A program made the translations under genes and the position numbers. The notes below the pieces were generated by a model, which was given only the letters and a program-made list of their open reading frames with translations, ran no database searches and was not told the origin of the DNA. Source: JAYTXL01 sp043742955 (GTDB taxonomy: Bacteria; Verrucomicrobiota; Verrucomicrobiia; Limisphaerales; JAYTXL01). Taken from it: 6,312 bases of DNA. The DNA is taken from contig JAYTXL010000242.1 of assembly GCA_043742955.1 (NCBI GenBank), positions 1 to 6,312 of the forward strand, read 5' to 3'. Of this stretch, positions 5,871-6,312 are shown piece after piece. Every line of letters starts with the position of its first letter. Within the stretch, counting starts at the first letter, position 1.

Positions 5871-5888
5871 GATTTCCATCCGGGAATC
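5871..5888 (+). promoter_or_regulatory. Small hairpin in the leader of the Gfo/Idh/MocA gene
   Basis: GATTTCC (5871-5877) can pair with GGGAATC (5882-5888) across a 4-base loop, with one T-G wobble. It sits between the promoter candidate and the start codon, 38 bases before the ATG. It may have no function; no riboswitch class is recognised. Confidence 0.15.
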
Positions 5889-5926
5889 TCTCGCCCATGT
5901 ATTGATCCGGAAACAGTTGCAACGCC

Positions 5927-6312
5927 ATGAGTGAGCGAAAAATAAACATTGCCATCGTCGGGCTCGGATTTGGAGCGGAGTTCATCCCCCTTTGGCAGAA
6001 GCACCCTCACACCACCTGCTACGCCATCTGCCAGCGCAACCAGCAGAAGCTGGATGACGTGGGCGACTACTTCGGGGTGGCCCAGCGTTACCAGGACTTC
6101 GCCGCACTGCTCAAAGATCCCGCTGTGGATGTGGTGCACATCAATTCGCCGATTCCCGATCACGCATGGATGTCCATCGCCGCGCTGAAGGCCGGCAAGC
6201 ACGTCGCCTGCACCGTGCCGATGGCCACGAACATCGCCGACTGCAAGAAGATCGTGGATTTGGTGAAGCAGACCGGGAAGAAATACATGATGATGGAGAC
6301 CGTCGTGTATGC
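5927..6312 (+). CDS. Gfo/Idh/MocA-family oxidoreductase, N-terminal part (cut by the window edge)
   Basis: The first 128 codons are present. The N-terminal Rossmann fold is clear: INIAIVGLGFGAEFIPLW (6-23) carries the dinucleotide-binding glycines G12, G14 and G16, with A17 at the third GxGxxG position. YFGVAQRYQDFAALLKDPAVDVVHINSPIPDHAWMSIAALKAGKHVACTVPM follows the family pattern of strand, DP-linker, (I/N)xxP.xxH helix and AGKHV. Members bind NAD(P) and usually oxidise or reduce sugars, inositols or their derivatives in the cytoplasm; here there is no export signal. The usual EKP motif after AGKHV is replaced by T96-V97-P98, so the lysine often needed for catalysis is missing at its normal place. 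The ATG at 5927 is the only start: an in-frame TGA lies at 5903 and no other start codon follows it. The Shine-Dalgarno is weak (GGAAA at 5909-5913). It may act with the upstream secreted dehydrogenase-like protein, but the substrate is unknown. Confidence 0.93.
   Translation, partial: MSERKINIAIVGLGFGAEFIPLWQKHPHTTCYAICQRNQQKLDDVGDYFGVAQRYQDFAALLKDPAVDVVHINSPIPDHAWMSIAALKAGKHVACTVPMATNIADCKKIVDLVKQTGKKYMMMETVVY

Larger units (their letters stand above)
5441..5926. other. Repeat-rich, structured intergenic spacer
   Basis: This gap of about 490 bp has no credible gene. It holds a stem-loop just after the upstream stop (5472-5490), two full copies of a hairpin repeat in opposite orientations (5509-5564 and 5688-5749), a partial third copy (5584-5606), a tandem GGCAACCT pair (5760-5767 and 5771-5778), a promoter candidate (5821-5849) and a leader hairpin (5871-5888). 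An open frame at 5635-5934 runs through the repeat and is judged spurious. Confidence 0.6.

Noticed and set aside
5635..5934. 99-codon + strand frame ending inside the oxidoreductase start
   Set aside because: It crosses repeat copy 2 and the promoter candidate, shows no domain and overlaps the well-supported ATG at 5927.

Overview
The window looks like chromosomal DNA from a GC-rich bacterium of the Planctomycetota-Verrucomicrobiota group, most likely Verrucomicrobiota. The main evidence is the 1179-residue secreted protein in the middle. It joins a sugar-dehydrogenase-like propeller, HEAT repeats and a C-terminal CxxCH haem domain, an architecture strongly expanded in that superphylum. A Gfo/Idh/MocA oxidoreductase of a variant subfamily follows it. 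Weak or missing Shine-Dalgarno sequences before most starts fit the same group. The placement is inference; there is no rRNA or other marker here to prove it.

Layout, all genes on the + strand: (1) 2-448, the 3' part of a SRPBCC-fold ligand-binding-like gene that begins left of the window. (2) 449-585, a pyrimidine-rich gap. (3) 586-1605, ruvB, complete. (4) 1606-1900, a non-coding stretch with a cluster of TCGTT/AACGA words, a weak promoter candidate, and a strong Shine-Dalgarno driving an 8-codon mini-ORF. The mini-ORF stop overlaps the next start (ATGA). (5) 1901-5440, the large secreted dehydrogenase/cytochrome protein. (6) 5441-5926, a structured spacer with a possible terminator hairpin, three copies of a hairpin-forming repeat (two full copies in opposite orientation and one partial), a TTGACA-type promoter candidate and a leader hairpin. 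(7) 5927-6312, the first 128 codons of a Gfo/Idh/MocA oxidoreductase, cut by the right edge.

The first two genes are housekeeping or unassigned and need not be linked to the rest. The secreted propeller/cytochrome protein and the cytoplasmic NAD(P)-dependent-type oxidoreductase may belong to one carbohydrate-oxidation locus: extracytoplasmic oxidation with electrons passed to haem c, then further processing inside the cell. That is inferred from family and proximity only, and the repeat-filled spacer with its own promoter candidate argues that the two are transcribed separately.

The points most worth a second look are the inverted pair of structured repeats with a compensatory base-pair change, the translationally coupled mini-ORF before the large gene, the missing EKP lysine in the oxidoreductase, and the altered residues beside the arginine finger in RuvB. 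I see no CRISPR array, tRNA, rRNA, transposase or obvious new defence system.
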